A stretch of DNA of 64,000 nucleotides from Dirofilaria immitis (taxonomy: Eukaryota > Nematoda > Chromadorea > Rhabditida > Onchocercidae), in assembly GCA_024305405.1 (NCBI GenBank), contig JAKNDB010000087.1:3846501-3910500 (forward strand), given 5' to 3'. Made by a program: the position numbers and the translations under genes. Shown in pieces: positions 52,504 to 64,000 of the stretch. The notes beneath the pieces were generated by a model. It saw nothing but the letters and a program-made list of their open reading frames with translations, had not been told where the DNA came from and made no database searches. Within the stretch, counting starts at the first letter, position 1. Each line of letters begins with the position of its first letter.

Positions 52504-53219
52504 CAGTTAATTTTGTCTGTTTTTTCGCTATACGTCGTTCTTTGCATTTCGATAGACTTGATGTGGCCGGAATGACCGGTTCTGGACCTGAGTAGGCAGA
52601 TGTTATAGTAGTCATAGAATCCATATTATAATTATTATTTATATTAGTGCTGCAAGGCGTGCAGTTCTCAGTTTCACATGGTGTGCATCGACTGGATAAA
52701 TAATAAGAGCTGCGATAGAATTGCGGAACCTGTAACAAATGAACAATAAGAATTTCTTTATGGATTAAATGCATATTCTCAAAACTTATTTCCACATTTC
52801 TTAGGAATTTATGCAAATAAACAATATATATCAGATTAGAGTAATTAAAGCCAATTCTGAAAGAAATGTACTATTATAGTGAAGAGTGATAGTGAAGCTT
52901 TTCGGAGATAAAAATGCATGATGACTTGAAATCAGCAACTTACCGATTCGGCTGGAACAGGAATGAATTCCCATTCCGTGGTAATTGTCGATGGGCACGG
53001 ATTTTCTGGACCAAACAAGAAGCCCCATCTCAACTGCTGCTCACGCCGAATTTCATTCAATTCTTTCGTTAACCATTGATCAACATTTTGTGGATCTGGA
53101 CGTCCAAACAAGCAACGTCGAGCGCTACGCTTCAATAATTTCACAGGCCCCATTTTATGAGGAACAGTAGCGGTTGTGGTAGCATTCACCGGCGTCGATA
53201 TAATAACTGAATCCTCCAT
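52504..53219 (-). CDS. CIP/KIP-family cyclin-dependent kinase inhibitor (copy A), 3' end not found
   Basis: Two exons: 53219-52944 (ATG at 53219-53217, 92 codons) and 52729-52504. The reading frame is open further upstream but that part is hydrophobic noise, so I choose MEDSVIISTPVNATTTATVP as the start. The inhibitory domain reads KRSARRCLFGRPDPQNVDQW, LTKELNEIRREQQLRWGFLF, EWEFIPVPAES and VPQFYRSSYY. The residues expected at WGFDF are WGFLF. Then follow a Cys/Thr/Asn-rich spacer (TPCETENCTPCS) and a basic segment KERRIAKKQTKLT, where the exon splices (G before GTTAGT, phase 1). The PCNA-binding motif must continue in another exon: either an unseen nearby one or the exon at 40483-40251, which gives QTKLTDYLPVVRKRR in phase. 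Copies A and B share RCLFG-[KR]-PD, four variable residues plus [DE][QK], then WLTKEL and VPxFYR, so they arose by tandem duplication. Confidence 0.8.
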
Positions 53220-56200
53220 CGAATTTACCAGATAATTTGGGAGAGTAAGGAAAATTAGGATTAAAATGAGTGATATTTTTTCAACTTCAATGCTTCTGCT
53301 TTTGTCCCAAGGATACAAAATGATTAATAAACCTGAAAACAATCTAGATATAAATAAATTCCTAAAACCAAATGTAGCCACGCACGTAATAAGTTGAACA
53401 AAACAAATGAATTTTCTCATTAATCGATCGTAAACAATGAATTTTCTATCAATTAAGTGAATTTCAAAAACTTCACTTGAATTTAATTCAAGATTGCATA
53501 ATTATTTTATTTCAAATCTAGAGAATGTTTATTTTTTTGATATACTTTAGACAAATTTATCAATCATACCGGAAAATAAAAAGCTGAAACAAAAACCTAT
53601 AATTAGTCCAAAAATAGAGACGGTTTAACTTCTAAGGTGGAAAAGAAAACTATACTAACGGTTTATAAATCGTCAGCAAACCGGCTGCAGTTCAAATAGC
53701 ACTAGTTTTGATTTTATGGAAGTTAAAAACAAACTCAATAAGTAAGAAATATTCAGCAAAGTATAACAGATGTGAACAACTCAAAAAATCAACAATAATC
53801 GAAAAGCTCTGTTAAGCAATAAATAAGCATCACTTGGGGAAGGGACATAATGCTGAGACCATATGGCTCGAACAATCAGGATACAAATAGATGAACAGAG
53901 ATTAGGACGAGCAGTGACATCTAGTCACAGAGGAAGGAGAAAGGATTGAGAGATTTTCTTGATACTAATTTGAAAAGCATTCATTTTCCTAGTCATTTAT
54001 AATATAACCGACAATTCAAGCATTAATGATCCCAACAGTCACAGGACAAACCACAGTGCTATAGATACATTTTCAAGCTCATATTTAATTAGATAAAACA
54101 AGAGCACATTCTAATTTTATAATCTCGCTTAAAAACGAAGTCAAAAGATATGAACTCTCCATGAAAATGACCCTTCTCACCTATACTGTACTTTACTCGA
54201 AAAAAGTGTTATAACTTTACCGAACAGTTGTGGTCGTTCCGCTTTAAACGACAGAAACTATAGCTCTGGTCGTTGTAATAGTCAGTTGTTAAAACAAGTG
54301 ACTATATAGTACGAGTGATAAAAATAAAGTGCAAAAAGAGAGAGTAGGAGGAAAGGAGTCGTCGTCCAGTTGTCCAACAATCTGAATATTTCAGGAAAAA
54401 GATTAATTTATGGAGCTGAAGAGGGGCAGACAAAACTTCTCCATAGTTCATATTGATGGACAACACTGTCCGCTCATTGTAAAAAGGACGGCGAATGAAG
54501 AATGGGATACAGAAATAAGAGAGGGGAACACGGGTCATCTCATTTAAGAAACCCGATAAGGGTTCCCTTCTCCATGGAAAATGAGAGAGAAGTGAATAGG
54601 TACCATCACACATCGATCTTTCACAAAAGTTTTTAGTGTACAAAAGAGACCGCTAAATTAATTATAAGGTATAATAGGAAAATAACAAACAGATTATATA
54701 CATCCACCATCTTGATGAAATATTTAAATTAATAAAAACTTGAAATTCAGTTATGTCTTAGGAAAATGTTTAGTTAGAATTTTACTTTTTTTTGGAATGC
54801 CTAACTGAAATTTTGTTTGCGTTTTAAAGCCTAAAATTGAAATGGATAAAAAAATTGAGAAAGTACCTAACTGTTCATCGCAGATGAATGCGCGGAAATT
54901 TGTTATGGAAGCAATTATTTTATAATTATTCATAAGAATGATACCACGAAATCAACCAGTACAGTGAACATTTACAACGTCGTATGATATTAGATAGTGT
55001 TGAAGGTGAACGAATGAATAATTAGTAAAGTAAATAGATAAATAAAGGGAACATATATGAAGTAGTAGACAACATCAGTTATAGCTGTGGCGTGATCATC
55101 GAGTTACAAATGCATATGTCGTAGAAATTGGAACATTAATAAGTAGCATTCCACAGAGACAGACAGTCATTCGAGCAGGTTTGTATTCATAGAACACCAA
55201 ATTGCGGCGACTCCATTTAACTAACTGGTCAATCGATGGCTAATTGTGACAATGGTAATGATAATGATGGAAACGATAAGTGATAAAGACAAGTGAGGAG
55301 CGATAGATATCGACGGCTGTACGATCTTGAACAAGTAGCAGCGAGAATACTAGTACGGAGATAGTAGCAATGTATGTGTCATCATCATTTGTGAGATTGC
55401 GCAGATAGTGTAAGCAGAGAAGAGCAATCAAAGAGGGGTCACTGGGGTCAAGTGGACAGTTGACCAACACAGTCCCGCACTTACCCCGCTACGCCGACTG
55501 GTCGCTTTCCCGCACTCAGCAATGCACTCACTCCTCTTGGATGGAATACAACGACGAATCATGCCCGCCCCCATAGCACCTCCTTATTCTCTTATTCTCC
55601 ATCTTTCCCTTCACTCCTTTTCTCTCCTTTCCCATTTTCTCTTCGATTCCACCAACGAAGTGCTCATCGTTATTCAAATGTTTTCTTCTCCATCTCAATC
55701 CCTTTCTTTTTGTCTCTTCCTATCAAGATTCCTATTATTTATTTATGAAGATGATCATTAAAAGTTATGCTATCTGTACTCTCCCTCTTTACACCCTATT
55801 TCATTGCGCTTTCGAAAAAGAAAAAAGTTGGCACATAACCAAAGGCATCTATTTTTCTTATCAGAAGCGTATGCATGCGTGCGGATGACTTGCAGCTTGC
55901 AGAGGTGTTGTCAGCAATGAGGGGCAGCTAACGTTCGTTTTCATTGAGGCAGTGTCGAGAGTTATACTTAAATACGAAGAGTGATGATGGATTTTACGAT
56001 GATGATAATGCACTGATAATATAATTAATCAGTGTTATTCATATAATACTAATTGATGATAAATATGGCTGCTTTTTAGGACCTTCGGATCGATATCCAC
56101 ACTCTAGTTCTGCTCACAGATTGGGTATAAGATGAAGAGGGACTGATAAAGATTATCACCTAAGCGGTAGCAATTCTGAGAATAATATTTGTGATATTTA

Positions 56201-57578
56201 ACGATTTCTGATCATGCAGCAGCGCATAAGAATGGAGCGATATGAAGCCGCCAAAGGAAGAGTGGCATAGCAGTGAAGCATGATAATATGATATGAAGTT
56301 TCGGGGTATAGAAGAGTGTGACCTTCTCAACCGGACAGGATAAAAAAGAGAAAAAGGGAAGAAAGCTTGAAAGATAACATACAACAATGAAATTAGCTCC
56401 ATCTTTCGAACACTGAATAATCTCTTCTTTTCCTTTACGACTAACTGATAACTCATACTGATAGTAAAACAGTAATAATGTCAATGTTACTAATTCTTCA
56501 AAAAAGCAGTTTTTTTTTTTTTTCATTCTGGAAGAAAAAAGGATGAAATTATTTTTGCATGTAGAGAAGCGCGCGCGCAAAAGTACAGCTGTGAATAGAG
56601 TGGAATAGATAAGCAAGAAGATAGATGGACGGAGTTGTTTACGATATAATTGAAGGATTGGAGGAGTGCTGTTGGATAGTGGCAGCTTTTTCTCCCCTTT
56701 TCTTCGCATATACTTTGTTTGGGTAAAAGTTACTGTCCAACGATTGTTGTTTATAACAGAAGAAGCATTATTTTGCATGCATAAAAAGGCATCTGTTGTT
56801 TGAGTATAGTATGGGTAAGGAACGGGTGGAGGAAGAGTGGAGAGGTTAGTTGTTTACAGCTATTTGGTGGTGATCTATCTGTTTGCATCCATGTGGCTCG
56901 CTCCATCAAGGGGAACTTGTTCCCTCATCAATTTTGGCGCCATACAAGCTTTTCAAAGAGAAAGAAATTTATCGCTCAATGATAAGCAAATATACAAAGT
57001 TCCAGGGACCAGTACTAGATAAAGCAGCATCGGGAAGAAATCTCGTTTCGGGAAAATAAACAAATTAATAGAAACTGTGAATGGAATGTCGTCTATATAT
57101 ATTTTCATGAAAGTAGGGGAATTATTTAGTGCATATCGAAGTTTTAAATTTAAATTGGATAGCTATTCTAAAATGAATTATGAATTAATCGTAGAATGTA
57201 ATAGAAATTGCGAGATTTGCGAGTGCTTTGTTATGTTTCAATTTTCCTGAAATTAATGAATACCTGATGTCACCTTGGATGGATTTTTTTCTATTATTAT
57301 TACAATACATTAAATATGTAAAACAAAGTATAACAGTACATACATCGAGTGAAGATTCTATAACAGTTATCCATCCATAAAGTCATCCATCCAATTAGCA
57401 AAGAAAGAAAACTATTCATATTTCCATCACAGAAAGAGGTTATGGTACTCCGAAGACAATAAAATATTGCGAATCATCTCGATGAACTCTTCTATTTATT
57501 TCCATTCTTTTCTAACTGGACATGTATTATTTTTGTTTGTATATTAAATATATACATGCGTATGTGCATGTGTATGTA

Positions 57579-57609
57579 GTATATATATATATATATATGT
57601 GTGTGTGTT

Positions 57610-57694
<85 letters not shown>
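57579..57694. repeat. (AT)n followed by long (TG)n microsatellite
   Basis: An AT tract (about 57579-57598) runs into interrupted GT (57599-57613) and then an uninterrupted TG run of about 40 units (57615-57694). Reading frames across it (poly Val-Cys or Thr-His) are artefacts of the repeat. Confidence 0.95.
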
Positions 57695-57696
<2 letters not shown>

Positions 57697-60600
57697 ACAC
57701 AAATATATAAAATGAGTCAATGTGTGTCGAATTCAGTCTATTTCCTCCTGTCCATTTCACTACTTTAATTGTATCTTGCGGAACGTTTCACTCAAGTACA
57801 TAACAGGAAATAAGAATCATTCGTATTTTTATGGTTTAAATTAATAAAAGCTTAAGCGATGAATCGATTATTTATTTTAATGGTATACGAATTCCCTTGT
57901 TTACACAACACAATTTAATATTTAGTACTTATCATTATTTCGCCGGCCATATAAATTTTAAAATATAATATTGACCCCAGTTCACTGTTTGTATATTAGA
58001 TAACCATAAGAATGAAAGCTGTATAGCTTCCGATACAATAACCCTTAATGGTGCATATCCAGGGAGGGATTCGGAAATGCTTTGAAAAAAATAGGATATT
58101 TTCTAATGATGGCTGATTGATCCGAATACTTGACATGGTGAAGGTCGTGTTATGCACAAAGGTGGGTAAAAGAATTGAACGACTCAAAAATGAGATTAGA
58201 TGGAAAATTATTAAAACTTAATTGCTTCTTAAATAGGCTAAATTATCACATTCAATAATTATACATAAATTGTAAAGATCAACTGATTGCACAATAATGA
58301 GGTAGAAATTGCTTTTGTTAAGAGCAGCATTTCAGTTTATAATAGGAAATCTGAAATTTAACTAAAAATATTTTCAAAAATTTCCTGAAAAGTTAACTAT
58401 TTTTGGTAGAAGGAAAGAAATAAGTTAAAAAAAAATAATCAAGTAATCAAGTCGTTAATTTTAAGAGAGATTCAAAATAGGAAAATGAAGATGTTCGAAT
58501 TTAATAACTTTAAAGGTAATGTCCTATAAAGGCATCGTCTAATTGTATTTTTGTAATACTACAAATTAAATTAGGTCATGGTCAAATAGAGCTATTATTT
58601 TTCTTATTTCGTCACGCAAAATTCTTGAACAAAGTTCTAAATTATAATTAGTGTTCAAATAAATGATGAACAGTGAAACTGTTATTTGATACTATACTGT
58701 CTTTCTGATTTTCTATTAAAGCCTTGACTTCTCTGTTTATGTTATTAGGAAGAGCGAATTTTTATGGAATCCCGCATTTTCAATAATTATCAAATTATGT
58801 GAATACCGTTGATACAATACCTATAAAAATAATATTTTAATTTTTATTAGTTATCATCAGAGTGAACCGATTATCTTCTTCAGAATTTCGAGAAAAATAA
58901 ATATATTAAACAGTGTTGACGTAGTAGTAGTCTTAATGAAGTATCAAAAGAAAGTTTCAGAAAATTTTCACAAAAATGTTTGAGGTTTTTTTGTCTGAAT
59001 TTTGAAATGAATCGTGAAATATTACGTTTGTGACACAAATAAACAAGTGAAGCTATTTACAATTCTACTTCAAACGAACAATTTATTTTGCAGTAAATAA
59101 TTGACTGCAGTATATTTGAAGCAAAACTTCTATTGTATCGCCTGCTATTATCATTCTGGGACGTTTTAAAAACTGTTAATCTCTTGGTAGAATAAACATT
59201 TCAAATATAATTCTTAAAAATAATCAATATAGGAATTAAGGATGGAATCAGAGTTTGAAATTCGGAAATCTCTAAATGCTAGAAATTAAAATGTTTAAAT
59301 TCAATAGTGACGCATTAATGTTCTAAACATGAAGAGAAAATATTATTAGATTTTCTTACGTCACATCTATCCTTTTACTCAATGAAAAATTGAAGTAATT
59401 TTGAACTGAAAGCAATGAATGTGTTATGTCTAAAAAATACGATTTCATAGATTGGCGTCAGCTTGAAAAAGGATATGCACATCTCTTTTTAGGCCATGGT
59501 CACTGCCAATTGAATATCTATTATGTAAATTACAGTTTACTACTAATCAGCAAGTGTATCAACTTTGCGTCACCTTCACCTGTAGAAAGAGGATGTGGGG
59601 CAGATAAGGAGCGTGGTTTGGAAAGATTATCGAGAAGAACAGACGAGGCAAATGAAAGAAAAAGAAAAGGGTCCGAGATACAAGGCCGTTTCTCTTTAAT
59701 ATCGTACATTCAATGCAATAAATATTTCGAGAGTCCATAAATTATAAGAAGTATGAAAAGTTCGCTGGAGCCCGCCAAATTATTCATCCGTCATTTTGAA
59801 AATCGAAAATCGAGAATGACCTTGCTCGACTTCTCCTATCTGCGAAATATTCACTTTTTGCCTCGAGGCAAAAGTTATTATTTCTAGTTTTTGTCGTCTC
59901 TGAAAACTTCTCTCAATTCTTTAAGAGATATTATAAAGAAAAAGTTTTACTAATTCGAAAACATTCATATGAAATTGGTTTGATTCGGAATTGCTAATTT
60001 TGCGATCGAAACTTTTTGGTAATTGGAAAAAATATTAGAAATAAGTCAAAAGAAATTAGACAGGTGTAGGTGTTCCAAATGGCTATTTTTAGTTCGGCAA
60101 ATGAAATTTTTCGTTCTTTATTATTCCTTATTAATTGCTTGTATTTGCAATACTTTTTTTTAAAAAATTTAAGATTCATACTGTCTGCTTTTCATTTATT
60201 TTTTTACTTGCAATTATTCATTTGTAATATTCTATGTTCGCACAGAAAAAACATCAATAATTATGTTAAAAACCTTACTGATCTGTTTTGGTCATTCCAT
60301 TTTGAATTTATCCCTTAATTTTATATATTACAATTTTTCTACTTTATTTACCTTTCCTTAAAATGCTACATTTTGTTTTATTTTTGCAACATTTACTTTG
60401 CGAATTTTTTAATTCTCTGAACTCTTCATTTGTTGTAGAATGTTTTCTCTTCATTCCCTGTTTGTTATATTTTGTTTGTTTGTGAATAATTGAACAAACT
60501 GTTTTTTCTGATTACAATTATTGAACTTAGAAAAGAATGAGGGATATTTTTGACAGTTGTGACACCGAACTAAGATTGTAAGGCTAAGGCATCATACAAT

Positions 60601-61797
60601 GGATATAGAAGAAAAGAATGGAGCAGTCATTTCTGCAACGACATGTAGTTTGAAATCATCATTTGGCAAGAAATGGATTTCAAAATTTCTTATGACAACA
60701 ATACTTGCAAACCGAGAAATTTGTTGCCTATCATATCAATCATTCAATGTAACTGCACTCAAACAGAGAGTGATGCGAAGTTGGACGAATGAATGTATTC
60801 AAATTGAATTATCACTTTGAATTTATCTCGCATTTTATTCTTATTATTTTTTAACAATTGATAAATTAATTTCTAATCAAATTATTCAATCGTTTAGTCA
60901 TTTTCAGTCACAATTAAATTAAATAATCATTTACGATTATTCAATGAAGCATATCTCATGATGATTATACTATTATATGACTAACTGTCACAATTTCAGT
61001 TACACCAGAGATTGGTGTGAGCAGTTTACTCATAATCACTGATAAATATTCAAAAATAAATCTTCATCTTGTTCTATATCTCATTACAGTTCATTATGTT
61101 GCTTCTAGACAGAATTCTACATGAAGAGTTTTTTTTTAAGAAAAAAGTTAAATAATGTAAAAGTTACTAAAACGAAACAAGCAATAAACAATAGAGAAGT
61201 TGAAATGACAGTATAAGTTAATTCAGAATCAATGCATCATGTTATTTTTTATCGTTGATTATAAAATAATAAAAGAATGAAATAAGAAGGAAAGGGAAGA
61301 TAATTTCTATGGCATGTATGAATATTTCAGGGAAAAAAAAGATAAATATCTCATTTCAAAAATGATTGTAATTGAAAAATTGTCAAACACAACGATAATA
61401 CAGCTTATTACATCAGCGTTTTTTTGAGATTGGTATTTGTTGATGCATATCAATCATCGAAGCATTCTGCTGTCCAGTAGAACATTCCGAATCTTCTTAT
61501 TAATAAATACATTTTTCCTTCCTTATTCTTCTTTTTTCTCTTTGAAAGATAAGTTTCTAGGGATAATGATTTCTGTTGATGGAAGATGAATTTTCGTTCC
61601 ATTATCGAAGATTGTACAATGATCAGCAAGTTATGCTACTCTACACATTTCAATAAAAATTCTCTCTTCAGTTAGTTCGCGAAATTAGTAAACTTAGTAG
61701 TTAATAAACTTATTTTTTATTTACCGCATTAATTGATGATTAATGAATAAAAATCACAATCAATTTCAAGACTGTATTGTGTTTGCATACTCATTTC

Positions 61798-61895
61798 AAA
61801 ACAGTGATTATATTTCAGGCTTTTTCTACTTTCTTATGTTAAATACAAAACAATGATTATATTTCAGGTTTTTTCTACTTTCTTATGTTAAATAT
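61798..61895. repeat. 49-bp tandem duplication
   Basis: Two head-to-tail copies of a 49-base unit beginning AAAACAGTGATTATATTTCA (second copy AAAACAATGATTATATTTCA), differing at a few positions, in otherwise featureless AT-rich sequence. Confidence 0.85.
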
Positions 61896-64000
61896 AACAG
61901 CAGGCATTATGTGTATAGCAGTTTGATTTAATCTTAGCTCAGGTTAGTTGTCTGACTAAATGATCAATCCTGATTCATTTGTTTTGTAACAAATAATTTC
62001 TAATTATCTATCTGCAAAATATTCTAATCTTTTTTACATTGCGTCGCTGAATTTGCACATTCACATTCCTACTACATTAAAACCCATCTCGAAAAACTTC
62101 CAAAATTGTAAAGTTGCAGTAATATATTGTGTAAAGTTCGACTAACAATCTGAGACAGTTGGCAAGCTATAGATCATTACACCCTCTATTTCAAATATAT
62201 CTCTCTCCACTCTGATTCTACAGCGCCTCATAGTCGCTATCATTTTAATGGCGCCTTATTTTGCCTTAGGCGTCAATGATCTGATAATAGATACTTTACA
62301 ATCTAACACAACGCATCAGATTACTTGGAGGCGCCAGCAAGCTTGCAAAAATTTAGACAAAAAGAAATCATATTAAACTTTTCAAAACTATTCTTTCTAT
62401 ACTTCAAGTTTCAATCTATTATTAATGTTTAAATTCGATAAGTAGAGCTGTTATAGTGTGATGAACCAGACGCTGAGTTAAAATTTTTGAATTTTCTATC
62501 CATGAATTTCCGAACTATTAAGAACTTTAAATATCGGTGAGTAGATAGAATAAGCTATCAATCGTAAATACATTGATAAAAATAAGATTTAGATTTACTA
62601 GAGTTTAACATAGACAATCTGAGTGAGAGGTGAATTAAACAAAATAATTAAGCACTCATCATGAACCTATTTTAAGAGTCAATTTTCATTGAAGAAAATC
62701 ACGGATTTTTAGTCAACTTTGTTTCAGAAATTTTAGATTAGCGATTCTTCAAGAGGTAGAAAGTTTGGCATGTCTTTTTCATTTTCATAACGAAACTATT
62801 AGATTACTATCATATTGTAAAATAAATTGAGGCATGCAAGAAGTGTGAAAAAAGGAAGTTGAATTACTGTATGGTCCATGATGTCTTTGAGATATTGGAA
62901 GGCAATTGGAACAAACATATTTTAGAATGTTTTGACACATGAAAACGAGATGCCACCATTCATGTCTCATATCAATTCTCGAAATCTTTAGCAAAAGCTC
63001 ATTTTTGGGAAAACTTAAAAAGAAAACAATGGAAAAGTAGTGAATGAAGGAGCCGGCTAACCTATATGAATGAGCGAGCTTACGGTCGGCCACAATAAAT
63101 AGATCCTTATCACTGCATATCTGATTAAAATTCTTGTTTTTCAATTTTTTAAAATATATCGCTGACATTCTCGAACAGCAATCTATCAAGGTCAGGATAT
63201 CGTCCATTTTCTTCTACACTGTTAGTTTTCCCTTTCTTCTGAAAGATTTAGATGAATATTATTTCGATCTTTGTTTTACGAAAATTGCATGAAATACAGT
63301 TTTTGTATAAATGCAGTATTCTACCATTTAGTGAAATAATTGTTTCTAAATTTTTAACAAAAACCAAAGAGAAAAAATCTGTAAATCAATCATATTAAAA
63401 ATCATTTTTTATTCAAAAAATATTTAACTCACTATTGCCCGTGAAACTAACTTCAGTAGAAAAAATAATTTTAAATTTATAATTTCAACTTTCATATTTC
63501 GTAAAATTTTTAGTTTCCGTTGAAATATCGATAAATCGAACAAAACGAGATCATTCATGAAATAGTTGAAAATTTTCCGAAATATGTCGAATTAATTACA
63601 ATAGATTGAGTTTTTTGGATAAGTAGTATTTCATATTTTGCATGATTTTTTAGGCTTAAACATTCTTCGAATTCTTTCTACTTCATTTGCAAATAAGAAA
63701 TACTTCTAGCAGTCAAGTTTTCGAACCTTATTGAAATACCGAGAAGATTACTTTTCTAAGAAATTACTTTTCACTTATAAAATTCTTTCGAACATTGCAC
63801 TTACATAGGAGGGACTATCCGATGACAAGAAAATTCGCTTTTGAACGACGATATTTCGCTCTTAAGCAAATAAATTTTTCATCTTTTCGTAGAAAATAAT
63901 GATGATGTATTAATGATTGGTAGACGGAAGGGCGCATCAATGAGTCTGTACTTCTTCTTACCAATGTAAACACTTTCGATTCGATCCACCTAACAAATAG

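Larger units (their letters stand above)
53220..64000. other. About 10.8 kb without a supportable gene
   Basis: The segment next to copy A (53220 to about 55500) should include its promoter and any 5' noncoding exons; the minus strand has a strong splice donor (GCGGG then GTAAGTGC) near 55490-55480. From 55500 to 57000 the sequence is rich in CT and GA runs. It then holds a long (TG)n tract, and after 58000 is AT-rich with isolated open frames (59426-59740, 60599-60820, 62785-63207) lacking recognisable domains or matched splice partners. A 49-bp duplication lies at 61798-61895. Confidence 0.4.

Noticed and set aside
53220..53420. Upstream extension of the CDK-inhibitor copy A reading frame to 53420
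   Set aside because: Hydrophobic AT-rich translation unlike any CIP/KIP N-terminus. The downstream ATG at 53219 gives a sensible start.
56837..57022. Small plus-strand frame starting MERLVVYSYLVVIYLF that looks like a signal peptide
   Set aside because: No second exon, no conserved motif and no start context to support it; hydrophobic runs are common in AT-rich random frames.
57522..57760. Open frames of repeated Val-Cys or Thr-His
   Set aside because: They are translations of the (TG)n microsatellite.
59426..59740. 104-codon plus-strand open frame with an Arg/Glu-rich middle
   Set aside because: No domain recognised and no splice partner; may be chance.
62785..63207. 140-codon minus-strand open frame beginning MDDILTLIDCCSRM
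   Set aside because: The first part could be an exon (donor GTTAGC near 63060), but I found no acceptor exon that continues it, and no motif.
1..64000. Possible Wolbachia-derived or other bacterial insertions
   Set aside because: No long bacterial-type reading frames, ribosome sites or operon-like blocks on either strand.

Overview
The window looks like nuclear DNA of a parasitic nematode, probably a clade III (filarial or other spirurid) worm. The reasons are the strong AT bias, short exons split by introns of about 50 to 1000 bases ending in TTTNCAG or TTTTAG, and a set of nematode-type genes: an MLT-10 moulting protein, a hedgehog-related secreted protein, a P-glycoprotein, a CPEB and two CIP/KIP-type CDK inhibitors. 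The species cannot be fixed from the sequence. I saw no operon-like bacterial block, no Wolbachia-like insertion, no tRNA or rRNA gene and no CRISPR. I joined exons by eye, using splice sites, reading phase and protein similarity recalled from memory.

Layout. 1-366 (+): 3' end of an MLT-10-like gene carrying its proline-rich repeats. 1363-5914 (-): a chain of twelve short coding exons, probably two genes, one of them a cysteine-rich protein with no family I recognise. 8116-11139 (+): a five-exon secreted protein resembling the Warthog/Quahog branch of nematode hedgehog-related proteins, with no Hint/Hog part. 11638-20330 (-): a full-length but decayed P-glycoprotein (ABCB) pseudogene, whose introns hold a 176-bp inverted-repeat element. 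24222-29567 (+): a CPEB2-4-type translational regulator (two RRMs plus ZZ zinc-binding domain) with an inverted-repeat element flanked by TA in one intron. 29568-40250: about 10.7 kb with no convincing gene. 40251-43102 and 52504-53219 (-): two tandem CIP/KIP CDK-inhibitor cassettes, matching the adjacent cki-1/cki-2 arrangement of C. elegans. Only one PIP-box/NLS terminal exon is visible for the pair, and it fits both cassettes in phase. 53220-64000: AT-rich sequence with a long (TG)n microsatellite and no gene I can support.

A pattern across the window is that several otherwise intact exons (four in CPEB, one in a CDK inhibitor) are out of frame by exactly one base, always in a short homopolymer and always one base too few. 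Adding that base makes the exon lengths agree with the splice phases. This suggests systematic homopolymer undercalling in the underlying assembly rather than gene decay. The P-glycoprotein is different: besides two such indels it has nonsense changes, lost Walker A residues and a missing Walker B core, so it is called a pseudogene.
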